Part shown: positions 1-7,877 of the stretch, one piece after another | Position numbering within the stretch: the stretch's first letter is position 1 | How the letters are laid out: every line of letters starts with the position of its first letter | Source: a virus | Virus record (IMG/VR): IMGVR_UViG_3300007276_000167 | Coordinates: 1 to 32,459 of that record | Strand: one strand, 5' to 3' | Length of the DNA: 32,459 bases | Notes under the pieces: model-generated | Seen by the model: the letters and a program-made list of their open reading frames with translations, nothing else | The model's database searches: none | Told to the model about the DNA's origin: nothing | Translations under genes and position numbers: made by a program

Positions 1-123
1 CGCTATATTCAAGAGCATTGATAAGTCATCGATTGATAATGACCTGATTAAAGATGGTGACAGGGAGCTGGTCTGTGATGGTGCTACTGAGATTAAACAG
101 GGCGAGGTTATAGAGTCGTCAAC
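1..123. repeat. Terminal direct repeat, left copy
   Basis: Bases 1-123 are identical to 32337-32459. The open reading frame that enters the right copy continues without a break from base 2 to a stop at 209-211. The simplest reading is an assembly overlap of a circular or circularly permuted phage genome with unique length 32,336 bp. A genuine short terminal repeat cannot be excluded from sequence alone, but it would then lie inside a gene. Confidence 0.93.
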
Positions 124-211
124 TGGTGAGAAATTTATAGTTATCAGTGTGTCTATTAGCTCACCCTATGGAATCCCCTTAGCTTATAAGCCGATAGTGA
201 GGCGCAAGTGA
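2..211 (+). CDS. Head-closure/connector protein, C-terminal part (gene cut by window edge)
   Basis: Continuation of the gene that starts at 32164. Joined across the circular junction it encodes 127 residues. It lies between the adaptor gene (31643-32164) and an HK97 gp10-like neck gene (208-684), the usual place for the small head-closure (stopper) protein that seals the portal-adaptor channel after packaging. The visible C-terminal part is rich in beta-type sequence and ends in RRK before TGA at 209-211. That stop overlaps the GTG start of the next gene (GTGA). The assignment rests on position and size; no signature motif was recognised. Confidence 0.7.
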   Translation, partial: AIFKSIDKSSIDNDLIKDGDRELVCDGATEIKQGEVIESSTGEKFIVISVSISSPYGIPLAYKPIVRRK

Positions 212-684
212 TAAAGGGTATGGGTAACGCTCTGAAGGCTATCGATGGCATGGTTACAGGCTCGAATGAGACAGTTAAAAAAGAATACATTAAAACACTG
301 ACTGCTATCATCAAACAAACACCTGTTCATTTTAAAGACGGTGGCCGATTGCGTAATAGCTGGAACCTATCAGAAAAAAGCCCCAAGGGTGTAGTTAGAA
401 CACCAAGCGGCAGCGGTAGCGGTTCATTTTCAAGCGTGGCGCGTATGCCAAAAGTGGTTATAGGCAAGAAGCTATTTTTTACTAACCCTATGCCTTACGC
501 TAACGTGGTTGAATACGGTGGTTATCCAAGCCCAGTTAAGATGGGTACTAATACCTCAGAGGGTGGAACACCTCAATACCAGAAGCTATCAGCAGGCGGC
601 TATTCTAAACAAGCCCCTAATGGTATGGTTAGACTCAATGTTAAGCGTATGCGTACACGATTAAAGCGGAAGAATGCTCAATGA
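208..684 (+). CDS. Neck/tail-completion protein, HK97 gp10-like
   Basis: A 158-residue protein of the HK97 gp10 type, which joins the closed head to the tail tube. The family pattern is visible in order: an N-terminal helix, a GGRLRNSWN segment around residue 46, TNPMPYANVVEYGG in the middle (the common N-x-M-P-Y-A-x-x-x-E-Y-G motif) and PNGMVR near the C-terminus, followed by a basic tail. The start is GTG at 208, chosen because it overlaps the upstream stop as GTGA and has GAGG at 198-201; an ATG at 220 is the alternative. The stop overlaps the next ATG (ATGA at 681-684), so translation is probably coupled along the neck genes. Confidence 0.85.
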   Translation: MIKGMGNALKAIDGMVTGSNETVKKEYIKTLTAIIKQTPVHFKDGGRLRNSWNLSEKSPKGVVRTPSGSGSGSFSSVARMPKVVIGKKLFFTNPMPYANVVEYGGYPSPVKMGTNTSEGGTPQYQKLSAGGYSKQAPNGMVRLNVKRMRTRLKRKNAQ

Positions 685-1112
685 TTGATAGTTATCAGGC
701 ACTGGTTAACCGATTGACGGATGCTATTAGTAACTCAGAGATAGCTAATATTGATCTATCTGATGTTGCTTATGAGAACATGACCTATGACCCAACAGGA
801 AAGGACGCATGGCTATCTGTTTACTATATGCCCGCCTCGATTGATTCATTGGCTAAGGATAGATTCGACGAAGAAAACGGACTATTTCAGATTGCAGCTT
901 ATGTGCCACTAAACGATAGAACCGGCAATGTTTCTCGTGGAGTGCTAAGGCTGATACAATTGACTCAAGATATACAGGACATTTATTATAACAATGCGAC
1001 AGCTACGGCTAATGGCCAAACTGTTTACATTCAAGATTTAACAATAACACCATCAGCATCCAGTGAGAGTTGGATGAGTAAAACCATTACTATTAACTAT
1101 GTGAGAAATTAA
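681..1112 (+). CDS. Tail terminator-like protein (DUF4128 type)
   Basis: A 143-residue protein directly after the gp10-like gene and before the tail tube gene, where lambda-like siphophages put the tail terminator (gpU/DUF4128-like) that caps the tube at the head end. Visible features fit: an N-terminal helix (YQALVNRLTDAI), a central strand-rich part containing WLSVYYMP and a GLFQIAAYVP strand, a helix (GVLRLIQLTQDI) and a C-terminal strand pair. It begins in an ATGA overlap with the previous gene and ends one base before the tail tube start. I rely on gene order plus these patterns. Confidence 0.72.
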   Translation: MIDSYQALVNRLTDAISNSEIANIDLSDVAYENMTYDPTGKDAWLSVYYMPASIDSLAKDRFDEENGLFQIAAYVPLNDRTGNVSRGVLRLIQLTQDIQDIYYNNATATANGQTVYIQDLTITPSASSESWMSKTITINYVRN

Positions 1113-1113
1113 T

Positions 1114-1542
1114 ATGGCTACTCCAGGCGCACAACAGGGCTTAGCTTGCGTAATTGCAAAAGGCTCAACACCCACCGTAGTAGTCGGACAGGGTGAATTT
1201 ACTATGACAATGGGCGGCGCGATTATTGATATTACCAATAAATCATCAGGCGGCTTTGTTGAGTTGTTAGATAAAGCGACCACTTCACAGCAGATTGTAT
1301 TTGCTGGAACCATTGTCTATAACAGCGATGTTGATTTTGAGGCTATCCGAGAGGCTGCTTTTACAGGCCTTCAAGATGATTACACTATCACCTTTGGCGA
1401 AACTGGTGAGACATATGTGGGTAAATTTACCCCTAATGCCCTCAGTGATGCCTTGCCTACCGATGGTAATGCGGTAATGACATCGATTACCTTTAGCTCT
1501 AGCGATGTTGTCACACGCACTCCACATACTCCGCCAGTATGA
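1114..1542 (+). CDS. Major tail tube protein
   Basis: A 142-residue protein in the tail-tube slot, between the terminator and the frameshifted chaperone genes. Like phage major tail proteins of the TP901-1/lambda V kind it is almost all beta: an N-terminal GTTL-like opening (QQGLACVIAKG), a central stretch with DITNKSSGGF, which is the typical tube loop describing a labelled test sequence in this family, and later strands (GETYVGKFTPN, AVMTSITFSS). It should polymerise as rings around the tape measure. The next gene starts at its stop (ATGA at 1539-1542). Confidence 0.82.
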   Translation: MATPGAQQGLACVIAKGSTPTVVVGQGEFTMTMGGAIIDITNKSSGGFVELLDKATTSQQIVFAGTIVYNSDVDFEAIREAAFTGLQDDYTITFGETGETYVGKFTPNALSDALPTDGNAVMTSITFSSSDVVTRTPHTPPV

Positions 1543-1919
1543 TAAAGCTCTGTTATCAGCAGTATGAGTCAAGTGTCACCCTAGCCGCCCATAGAGAATT
1601 TATTAAGCGGCAGGGTAACTCACTGGGCTATTATATTGGCAAGGTTATTATTGCTGCCTCTAGTGGTCAGGGCCAGGGGGTTGCTAATCAGATGGCATTG
1701 ATAGCAGAAGCTGTCCCCTTTGGTGTGGCTTTGGATATATTCGACGTTGTTACTGACAAGAACGTATCCAAGGAAGAGCTTGAGGATGCTATGTTTAGAG
1801 TTGATTGGATACCGACTGAGCGCGATGGTGATATGTCGGAGCCGTGGACTTTTGAACTGGCAAGGCTTGCGGGTGAATATTCAACAATCTACAACGAGAT
1901 ATCCGAAAAAAAAAAGTAA
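1539..1919 (+). CDS. Tail assembly chaperone, short form (G-like)
   Basis: A 126-residue protein between tail tube and tape measure, the place of the lambda gpG-type chaperone that coats the tape measure during tail assembly. It is mostly helical. It ends in EISEKKK directly at a run of ten A residues (1906-1915) followed by G and the stop TAA. The run contains a classical slippery heptamer in the correct phase, which produces the longer GT form annotated separately. The ATG at 1539 overlaps the tail-tube stop. Confidence 0.85.
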   Translation: MIKLCYQQYESSVTLAAHREFIKRQGNSLGYYIGKVIIAASSGQGQGVANQMALIAEAVPFGVALDIFDVVTDKNVSKEELEDAMFRVDWIPTERDGDMSEPWTFELARLAGEYSTIYNEISEKKK

Positions 1920-2161
1920 CCTGCCGATTTGAAGGGTTAGCCAAGGTTATGTCATCGGATGCCCTTACTATTGATTTTTGGGCATTCTATACCGCGTTAG
2001 TTAAAGATCTAAAGATTGCCCCATCTGAAGCATGGAATCTTGATATGCTCGAATGCTTCAAACTGTTAGACATCAAATTAGAAACCAAACAAGACCTATC
2101 CTTAATGCTCAACTATAAGCGGCTGCAACATGGTGCGTCTTATGATTGGCTCATGGTGTAA
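1539..2161 (+). CDS. Tail assembly chaperone, long form (GT-like) made by -1 frameshift
   Basis: Slipping back one base at A-AAA-AAG (1910-1916) joins the 126-residue short form to a frame that is already open before its first ATG: after the slip the frame reads VTCRFEGLAKVMSSDALTID from 1916 and ends at 2159-2161, giving about 207 residues. That the downstream frame is open back to the slip site, with no start needed, is the mark of the G/GT chaperone pair of siphophages. The T part contains an ALTIDFWAFYTALVKD helix. Its stop lies two bases before the tape measure ATG. Shift efficiency cannot be read from sequence. Confidence 0.88.
1910..1916 (+). promoter_or_regulatory. -1 programmed frameshift site (A-AAA-AAG)
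   Basis: Frame-0 codons are AAA (1911-1913) and AAG (1914-1916), followed at once by TAA at 1917-1919. With the preceding A this is the X-XXY-YYZ heptamer A-AAA-AAG, one of the most slippery known in gammaproteobacteria. The -1 frame is open for 81 codons downstream. Confidence 0.9.
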
Positions 2162-2163
2162 TC

Positions 2164-3846
2164 ATGGCTACAGAAAAACTGGTATTAGAGTTAGACGCTA
2201 AGGTCGACAAGGCTGTTAAAGATCTTAATGACGTTAAAAAAACGCTTAAAGATACCGACGAAGAAGCGACCAATCTAAGCACTTCATTTAAAGCGGTAGG
2301 CAATGCGGCTGCAACAGTAGCTAAAGCAGGCTTAGCAGCGGCAGCGGCTATCACAGCTATTGCGGTGGCTACGGCTAAGGCTGACCGGACAATGGGTAAC
2401 TTGGCTGTAACGGCTAAGATGTCAAAGGAAGAGTTCAAGGGCTTAGCATTTGCATTCAGTCAGTTTGATGTTGACGCTAAAGGGGCGGCTGATTCGCTCA
2501 ATGATGTATCGGAACGAATAGGGGAATTTACAGCTACATTTGCCCAAGATGGTAAAGGGTCTGGAGCCTTTCAAGACTTCGCCGATACTATGGGCATGAC
2601 TGATGCTGCGGCGGCGGCCTTTGCTATGACACTGGAGGAAATGAAGCCAGAGGACGCCATTATAAAGATGGTCGACACTATGGAGGATGCAGGTGTTAGC
2701 GGCGCTAAGATGTCATGGGTTCTTAAATCGATGTCGAACGATCTTGAATATACCTCGCAGCTATTCAGGGATAACGGTTCAGAGCTAAAGAATTTAGAGG
2801 GCGGATATAAGGATATGTCTGAGTCTTTACAGCTAACGACTCAGCAGTCTGAAGATATAGCAGCAATGGCCGGATCGTTTGACCTGTTAACGGCAGGATT
2901 GGGTGATTCAGCATCAATCATTACCTCATCTATTGCACCTGCATTAGAGGGCTTTTTTAATGCTGTTATTGAGATAGTTCCAACAGCAACCAATGCCATA
3001 GTAGATTTTATCAACCGGTTCAGAAGCATTGATGACCTTTCAAGTCTTAGGGAGTTAGATGCCCAGCTTGATATTATGGAAGAGAAGCGGGCGACCAATG
3101 CGGCACTTGCCGAGAATACAGGCCGGTCAGCGAAGGCCGCAAGGGAAAGAGTTAAGGAATTAGACTTAGAAATACTGGCCATTAACGAAAGGATTGCTGA
3201 AGTTAAGGCAGAATCGGCAGAGGCTGACATTGCCCGTATTGAAGCTGAAGAGGGCGGCAGCTTTGGTGAGTCATTTGAAGACAAAATGAAGAAGAATAAA
3301 AAGGTTGCTGATGACAAGATAAAGGCAACAGAAAAGGCATCTAAGGCACAGTTAAAAGCTGATAGGGATGAAGCGAGAGCAGACGATCTTTTACATGATG
3401 GCAAAAATGCCAATGTACAAAACGGCGTATCGGTGGCGATGGCTGCCAATGCTTTATTGTTTGGTGATTCAAAAGCAATAGAGGCGGGTTTAGTTGTTGC
3501 TAAAACGGGTGCTGCTGTAATGCACCAACTTGGTAGTGGTGATCCTTATACAGCTTTCGGAAGAGCAGCGGCAGCGGCGGCAATGGGAGCGGTTCAGTTA
3601 GCGGCTACACTGTCAGCATCTAAAGGCGGTGGTGGTATTGCTCCAGTTTCTTCGTCACCATCAATAGCATCAGATCCAGAACAGGGCCAGGATATAGCGC
3701 AAGGAGGTGCAGACTTATCGGCTACTGATGCAAGTGGTGCAACTGGTTTTGCTTCAAACATCACACTTGAAATTGATGGCGAGGCTATAGCTTCTATTGT
3801 TTATGATAATATTGCCAAACTAGAGCAGAACGGGGTTATATCGTGA
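2164..3846 (+). CDS. Tape measure protein
   Basis: The longest gene of the tail-assembly stretch before the tip, 560 residues from ATG 2164; an ATG at 2146 would overlap the chaperone and add six residues. It is helical and lysine/alanine rich, with a coiled-coil start (residues 1-45), a hydrophobic Ala/Ile segment near residues 48-65, a charged coiled coil in the middle (near 300-410), and a C-terminal Ala/Gly-rich part in which GDSKAIEAGLVVAKTGAAV is the sequence common to many tape measures. It sets tail length; at about 0.15 nm per residue the tail would be roughly 80-85 nm. The stop overlaps the next start (GTGA). Confidence 0.9.
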   Translation: MATEKLVLELDAKVDKAVKDLNDVKKTLKDTDEEATNLSTSFKAVGNAAATVAKAGLAAAAAITAIAVATAKADRTMGNLAVTAKMSKEEFKGLAFAFSQFDVDAKGAADSLNDVSERIGEFTATFAQDGKGSGAFQDFADTMGMTDAAAAAFAMTLEEMKPEDAIIKMVDTMEDAGVSGAKMSWVLKSMSNDLEYTSQLFRDNGSELKNLEGGYKDMSESLQLTTQQSEDIAAMAGSFDLLTAGLGDSASIITSSIAPALEGFFNAVIEIVPTATNAIVDFINRFRSIDDLSSLRELDAQLDIMEEKRATNAALAENTGRSAKAARERVKELDLEILAINERIAEVKAESAEADIARIEAEEGGSFGESFEDKMKKNKKVADDKIKATEKASKAQLKADRDEARADDLLHDGKNANVQNGVSVAMAANALLFGDSKAIEAGLVVAKTGAAVMHQLGSGDPYTAFGRAAAAAAMGAVQLAATLSASKGGGGIAPVSSSPSIASDPEQGQDIAQGGADLSATDASGATGFASNITLEIDGEAIASIVYDNIAKLEQNGVIS

Positions 3847-4580
3847 TTTTATCTAAATCGAATGTTTCAGCTACTGCAACTATTGTTGATAGCCCTGTAT
3901 CAGCAACACAGGATATTAATGTTATTGCTGATGGTGATTACTCCAGTGTTTATGTGGCAGCAATGGCAGGCACTCACTCGACGACTTTTACTTATGGCAC
4001 AGCTCAAGAGATTGGCTATATAGCTATAGCGGGCAATATCTCACAGAAAACAAGTATAGAAATTAAATGCGACACTGTAACAGTCGTTAATAATACGCTT
4101 GGCAGTAATGACGCTCAGGTCATGGTGTTTAACGTCGATCAAACTGGAATAACTACGGTTGAGATTATTGTCACAGGAACCGGCGATATTGCAATTATAG
4201 AGATGGCTATGGGTGAGTATTACACAGTACCCCATAACGGCGAGCAGGCAGGCTATAAACGACCATGGACTGTGCCTAATAGAGAATCACGCGGCGCTAA
4301 GTCTTTGAATAGCTCTCCTATTGCTTTGCTGTATCAAGCCAAGACGATTAAATCATCTCTGTCTATTCCTAATAATCTAATGAGTGAATATCAGGGGTAT
4401 TATGATTTCTTAGACTTCGCCACTACTAATACATTTTATGTGCTTGAGGATGACAATGTATTTCACTCATGTGCGGGCTTTGATGCTAAGGCGATGGAGA
4501 CAAAAGCGCACGGAGTCACAAGGCTGCTAGGTGTGTCATCAATATCATTTAACGCATATTCAAAGGGCTTGATCCTATGA
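3843..4580 (+). CDS. Distal tail-like protein
   Basis: A 245-residue, strand-rich protein located between the tape measure and the tail tip protein, the usual slot of the distal tail (Dit or lambda gpM/L-like) protein that forms the baseplate ring under the tube. The N-terminal half resembles a beta-sandwich (strands with VTVVNNTLG, TVEIIVTGTGDIAI). The C-terminal half has a YYDFLDFATTNTFYVLED segment, which resembles ring domains of distal tail proteins. It starts with GTG in a GTGA overlap and ends in an ATGA overlap, so it is tightly coupled with its neighbours. No firm family motif was seen; the call is from position. Confidence 0.6.
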   Translation: MILSKSNVSATATIVDSPVSATQDINVIADGDYSSVYVAAMAGTHSTTFTYGTAQEIGYIAIAGNISQKTSIEIKCDTVTVVNNTLGSNDAQVMVFNVDQTGITTVEIIVTGTGDIAIIEMAMGEYYTVPHNGEQAGYKRPWTVPNRESRGAKSLNSSPIALLYQAKTIKSSLSIPNNLMSEYQGYYDFLDFATTNTFYVLEDDNVFHSCAGFDAKAMETKAHGVTRLLGVSSISFNAYSKGLIL

Positions 4581-6916
4581 GGACGGAGTTCGCGCAATAT
4601 CACTATTCACTTTATGAATTAATCCTGCCTTATTGCACTGTCTGTACTCCGGTCGATGGGGTGAATGGTACGTGGCACACACCTATAACGTGTACGCAGT
4701 CGAGCGATTCTACTTATTCATTGTGGTTTACATCTCAGGACGCACCCAATGTAAGCCAGCCATCAGCATCAATCACAGGCAAATCGATACTTAATAGTAA
4801 GATATTTAAGTGCGTTAGTTCTTCGAGTGAATCAACGCCACAGATTAAGCCTGGTAAGGGTATGTCGAGCCGTTCAACGATTACGTTATCAATGACTGAT
4901 TTCGATAGTGACCCAGGCCCGATTAATTTCAGTGATAACGGTTCATTCTTTGGGAAGCTATTAGCGCGTAATATTTTAGATGGTAAGCAACTGAAGGTTT
5001 ATAACTACGCTATTGCTGATGGGGTTAGCTATGAAATATCCACAGCTATCTATTTTATTGAATCATCTCAACTGTCTGGCAATCAATTTAAGATTACTGG
5101 TAAAGATGCGCTCAAGGATATTGAGAAATTCAACGAACAATTCCCAACACCATCAACTATTACATTAACGGCTGATATTACAGAATCACAATTAACTATT
5201 CCTGTAACAGAGACTACAGGGCTTGCTGCGATTGATAGGGTGATAATCGGTGAAGAGATAATCAGGATTGATAGTTTAACGGCTAACTCGATTACTTGTA
5301 CGGCTAGAGGTGCGGATCAGATAGGCACAGGCGGTATATTATTATATAGAACCACAGCAGAGGCTCATGACTCAGGCGACACTGTACAGCTCTGCTACGT
5401 GATGAACGCTTACCCTTTGGCTAATATGCTAACTACTATTTACAATCATGTTGGCCTGTCTGCTTATGTTGATTTTACACAATGGAATAATGAGATAACC
5501 GAGTGGAATTCATCGGCCTTGCTTTACGGTATCTTTACTGAGCCAGCCCCTGCTATAGATTTGATTAATCAAATGCTCGAAGTGTATATGGTTGATATGT
5601 GGCTAAATCAATCAACTCAGAAAGTAGTTGTTTCAGCAGTTAGTGCTTGGAAGGAATCAATAAGAACACTATCTGAAGTCAACGACATTCAAAACTTAAA
5701 GGTAAAGACACAGCCTAACCAACGCTATTCAAGGGCATACATTACCCACAGAAAGCCCTACCAAGCACTATCAGATGACAAGAACAATTATAAAAAGTAT
5801 ACGGTATACACTGACACAGCATCAGAGTCTTCTGATTTGTACGGCGATGTTTCAATGTATGAATTCGACCCTTGCCGGTTTATATCTGACTCGTCATCAA
5901 CAATATTAGCGAGTCGGTTTGTTCAGCGGTTCAATGAGCCACCAAAAGAAATCTCATTCAATATTGAAGAGCGTAAATTATCCGGCACTTCGCTTGGTGA
6001 TGTTGTCGACATTATATCGAGAGACAGCCAACTCCCTGATGGCACAGAATACGGCGGCAAGATAACGGCACAGATTACACAGCTAAAACCTGTTGTTAAT
6101 GGTATAGGCCGATACTACGCAGCTAAGGCACTTAGTTATATTCCTTTAATCGATACAGGCGGCGGCCCATTAGTTATATTTATATCTGGCACAGTTTTTG
6201 ATTTAAACCTATATGACAGGGCAGGCGCTCCGGCTTCAGCTGTTGATGTCACCTTTGTATTGCAGGGCGCTACTATAGGCTCTAGCTCTTCACAATACGC
6301 AATGCGGGCGGGTAACTTTGCGTCAGGGTCAACGGTTAAGATCATAGCCACAGCAGGTACTAAGTGGGCGGCTAAGGGCGGACTAGGGGGAACAGGCGGC
6401 ACAGGGGTTCCTGGTGATTCATCGGGTCAAGTAGGTAGTGATTCCTACCAATCAGACAGCATAACTACGCAAATCTATCTTAATTATGGAGTTGTCGATA
6501 CCTATACAACTGATGGTGAGCTATATGCAGCAGGAGGCGGCGGCGGTTGTGTTATTCAAGACGGTACAGGTACGGGGAGAACATTACTTAACGGTGGCGG
6601 CGGATCGGGCATTCCTGGTGGACTGGGTGGCGTTACACCTCCAAGCGCAACATATACACCAACCAACGGGTCAAACGGTAGCTTTAGTGCTGGTGGACTG
6701 GGTGGAGTTTTTGGTGGGTCTATTGCTGCTGGTGACGGTGGGTTTTCTTTAGATGGTGTTGCAGGTAATGACGGCGGAGTGCCTATTTATGTAACTTATC
6801 CTGGCGGCTCTGCTGGCGGAGCATTTAAAGGCACAGGAATAACAGTATATAATTTGGCGGCAAGTGCGTCCAAGCTCCGAGATGGCAACTCAGACGTTTA
6901 TACTTTAGTGACTTAG
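4577..6916 (+). CDS. Tail tip/hub protein with glycine-rich C-terminal adhesin-like domain
   Basis: A 779-residue protein that ends the tail block. Roughly residues 1-520 look like a tail hub: mixed strands, a GRYYAAKALSYIPL segment near 512-525 and a long region of repeated strand motifs. From about residue 585 the sequence becomes glycine rich, with runs such as GGLGGTGGTG, AAGGGGG and GGGGSGIPGGLGG up to about 765. Such glycine-rich stretches form polyglycine-II helix bundles in gp38-type receptor-binding adhesins of phages such as S16, and occur at the end of several central fibre proteins. The likely role is receptor recognition at the tail tip. The downstream stop region overlaps the end of a minus-strand lipoprotein gene by 12 bases. 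Confidence 0.75.
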   Translation: MRTEFAQYHYSLYELILPYCTVCTPVDGVNGTWHTPITCTQSSDSTYSLWFTSQDAPNVSQPSASITGKSILNSKIFKCVSSSSESTPQIKPGKGMSSRSTITLSMTDFDSDPGPINFSDNGSFFGKLLARNILDGKQLKVYNYAIADGVSYEISTAIYFIESSQLSGNQFKITGKDALKDIEKFNEQFPTPSTITLTADITESQLTIPVTETTGLAAIDRVIIGEEIIRIDSLTANSITCTARGADQIGTGGILLYRTTAEAHDSGDTVQLCYVMNAYPLANMLTTIYNHVGLSAYVDFTQWNNEITEWNSSALLYGIFTEPAPAIDLINQMLEVYMVDMWLNQSTQKVVVSAVSAWKESIRTLSEVNDIQNLKVKTQPNQRYSRAYITHRKPYQALSDDKNNYKKYTVYTDTASESSDLYGDVSMYEFDPCRFISDSSSTILASRFVQRFNEPPKEISFNIEERKLSGTSLGDVVDIISRDSQLPDGTEYGGKITAQITQLKPVVNGIGRYYAAKALSYIPLIDTGGGPLVIFISGTVFDLNLYDRAGAPASAVDVTFVLQGATIGSSSSQYAMRAGNFASGSTVKIIATAGTKWAAKGGLGGTGGTGVPGDSSGQVGSDSYQSDSITTQIYLNYGVVDTYTTDGELYAAGGGGGCVIQDGTGTGRTLLNGGGGSGIPGGLGGVTPPSATYTPTNGSNGSFSAGGLGGVFGGSIAAGDGGFSLDGVAGNDGGVPIYVTYPGGSAGGAFKGTGITVYNLAASASKLRDGNSDVYTLVT

Positions 6917-7495
6917 AGCACTAGTGACGAGTTGAGCAGTAAGATTATGGCCTTCATCATCGTATTCAGTGCCGACTAATGGAGCGCTTTCAATAATTGG
7001 GCCTTCGCAAACATCAGTAATATAATCGCGAACTTGCTGAATAATGGGTTGTAAGTCAGGGTTTTCAGTCAAAGGAGGTAGCAGGCAGTATATCTCACGA
7101 TCAAGATAAACTCCGTTAGCCATTATCGTTGCGTAGTTTGATTTAAAACCCGCTAGTGACTGATTGCCAGATAGTATGTTTTTAGCCTCTGTGTGACCTA
7201 TCGCCATAATCAAGCTGCCGTTAACCGTTGCCTCGATAAAGTGGTAATAATCATTAATATTATTAAAGTGGCCATCAATGCAGCGGCGCTTATTATATAC
7301 ACCAAAGCCGCTAATGCGATCAGGCCAAGGGGTAATTAAGCCGGTTGATGTATTACACAGAGCGTCACCTATAACCACAATTCGTTTAGTTGAATCTGGC
7401 TCAGGCTCTGCGGGTGGTGTTGATGTATTATCTGACCCTCCGCTTTTACATGCAGTTAGCAGGGCTATTAATGCTATAGATAATAAAATCTTCAT
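6905..7495 (-). CDS. SGNH-hydrolase-like lipoprotein with an altered nucleophile motif
   Basis: A 196-residue predicted lipoprotein. The signal peptide MKILLSIALIALLTAC has a clear lipobox (LTAC, Cys16), followed by a Pro/Glu/Ser-rich linker. The mature domain has an SGNH-like frame: strand IVVIGDALCN (block I, residues 40-48), and near the end YDDEGHNLTAQL, matching the block V D-x-x-H (Asp180, His183). The block I serine, normally GDS, is alanine here (GCT), and block III reads GHTEAKN instead of GxND, so activity is doubtful. Start chosen at 7495 because AAAGGA lies 8-13 bases upstream; a longer frame adds 12 residues before the signal peptide. It is convergent with the tail tip gene. Possible jobs: surface receptor masking (superinfection exclusion) or a decayed esterase. 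Confidence 0.72.
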   Translation of the reverse strand: MKILLSIALIALLTACKSGGSDNTSTPPAEPEPDSTKRIVVIGDALCNTSTGLITPWPDRISGFGVYNKRRCIDGHFNNINDYYHFIEATVNGSLIMAIGHTEAKNILSGNQSLAGFKSNYATIMANGVYLDREIYCLLPPLTENPDLQPIIQQVRDYITDVCEGPIIESAPLVGTEYDDEGHNLTAQLVTSALSH

Positions 7496-7537
7496 GAGTA
7501 TGTTTCCTTTAGTCAATAGGTAGTCAGACAAGGCGGC

Positions 7538-7557
7538 AGCAGTGACTAACTGCTTTT
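7538..7557 (+). terminator. Short hairpin plus T4, candidate terminator
   Basis: AGCAGT (7538-7543), five-base loop, ACTGCT (7549-7554), followed by TTT. It could end rightward transcription coming from the tail block through the antisense lipoprotein gene. The stem is only six pairs and the T run short, so this is weak. Confidence 0.4.
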
Positions 7558-7558
7558 C

Positions 7559-7588
7559 GGTTGTACAACCTAGCCGCGAGGCTATAAT
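7559..7588 (+). promoter_or_regulatory. Candidate promoter with nested palindromes
   Basis: A perfect 12-bp palindrome GGTTGTACAACC (7559-7570) is followed by TAGCC-GCGA-GGCTA (7571-7584), a stem with a GNRA loop, which runs into a perfect -10 box TATAAT (7583-7588). A weak -35 (TTGTAC, 7561-7566) lies 16 bases upstream, inside the palindrome, so a repressor bound there would block the promoter. It would serve the small rightward cassette 7616-8041. Confidence 0.5.
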
Positions 7589-7615
7589 ACAGTAAATATC
7601 AAATAGGTGCCAAAC

Positions 7616-7704
7616 ATGCCAAGCATAACGATTACAGATGTTATTTTGGGCATTCCCTTATTACTATGAATTTATACATTGTTAATCCTTTGGTGGTTGT
7701 ATGA
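7616..7704 (+). CDS. Two tiny coupled reading frames (leader peptides?)
   Basis: A 17-codon frame (7616-7669) with a fair ribosome site (AGGTG at 7605-7609) ends in an ATGA overlap with a 12-codon frame (7666-7704), which ends in another ATGA overlap with the lipoprotein start at 7701. Both peptides are hydrophobic (MPSITITDVILGIPLLL and MNLYIVNPLVVV). They may only carry ribosomes to the lipoprotein gene, or be remnants of a membrane protein broken by frameshifts. Confidence 0.3.
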
Positions 7705-7877
7705 ATAAGATTTGCTTAATAATATTGCTTATACCTGGCTGTTGCACCATCACTGGCAACAATAACAGCTGTGATTTTACTGACTCAAGCAGCGAGGCTA
7801 TCGACTTAGGTGATGAGGCTAGAGAACCATTCCTGATTGACACTAACCAGATTGGCGAAGAGGTTAAGTCGGTATGA
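7701..7877 (+). CDS. Small lipoprotein
   Basis: 58 residues with a short hydrophobic signal sequence MNKICLIILLIPGC; the Cys at 14 is the likely lipidation site (IPGC lipobox), followed by a polar acidic tail with no recognisable domain. GGTGG at 7691-7695 may serve as ribosome site, and the stop overlaps the next start as ATGA. It could be an outer-membrane spanin (Rz1-like) or, given its separate promoter and opposite direction to the lysis block, a superinfection-exclusion lipoprotein of the Llp/Cor kind. The sequence alone does not decide. Confidence 0.6.
   Translation: MNKICLIILLIPGCCTITGNNNSCDFTDSSSEAIDLGDEAREPFLIDTNQIGEEVKSV

Noticed and set aside
1953-2161. Separate small gene with ATG at 1949 downstream of the tail chaperone
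   Set aside because: The frame is open back to the slippery site, and the position and slip motif fit the GT fusion, so it is not an independent gene.
2841-3449. 202-codon open frame on the minus strand inside the tape measure gene
   Set aside because: Shadow of the alanine/lysine-rich coding strand. Serine- and alanine-rich composition, no ribosome site, opposite to a clear gene.
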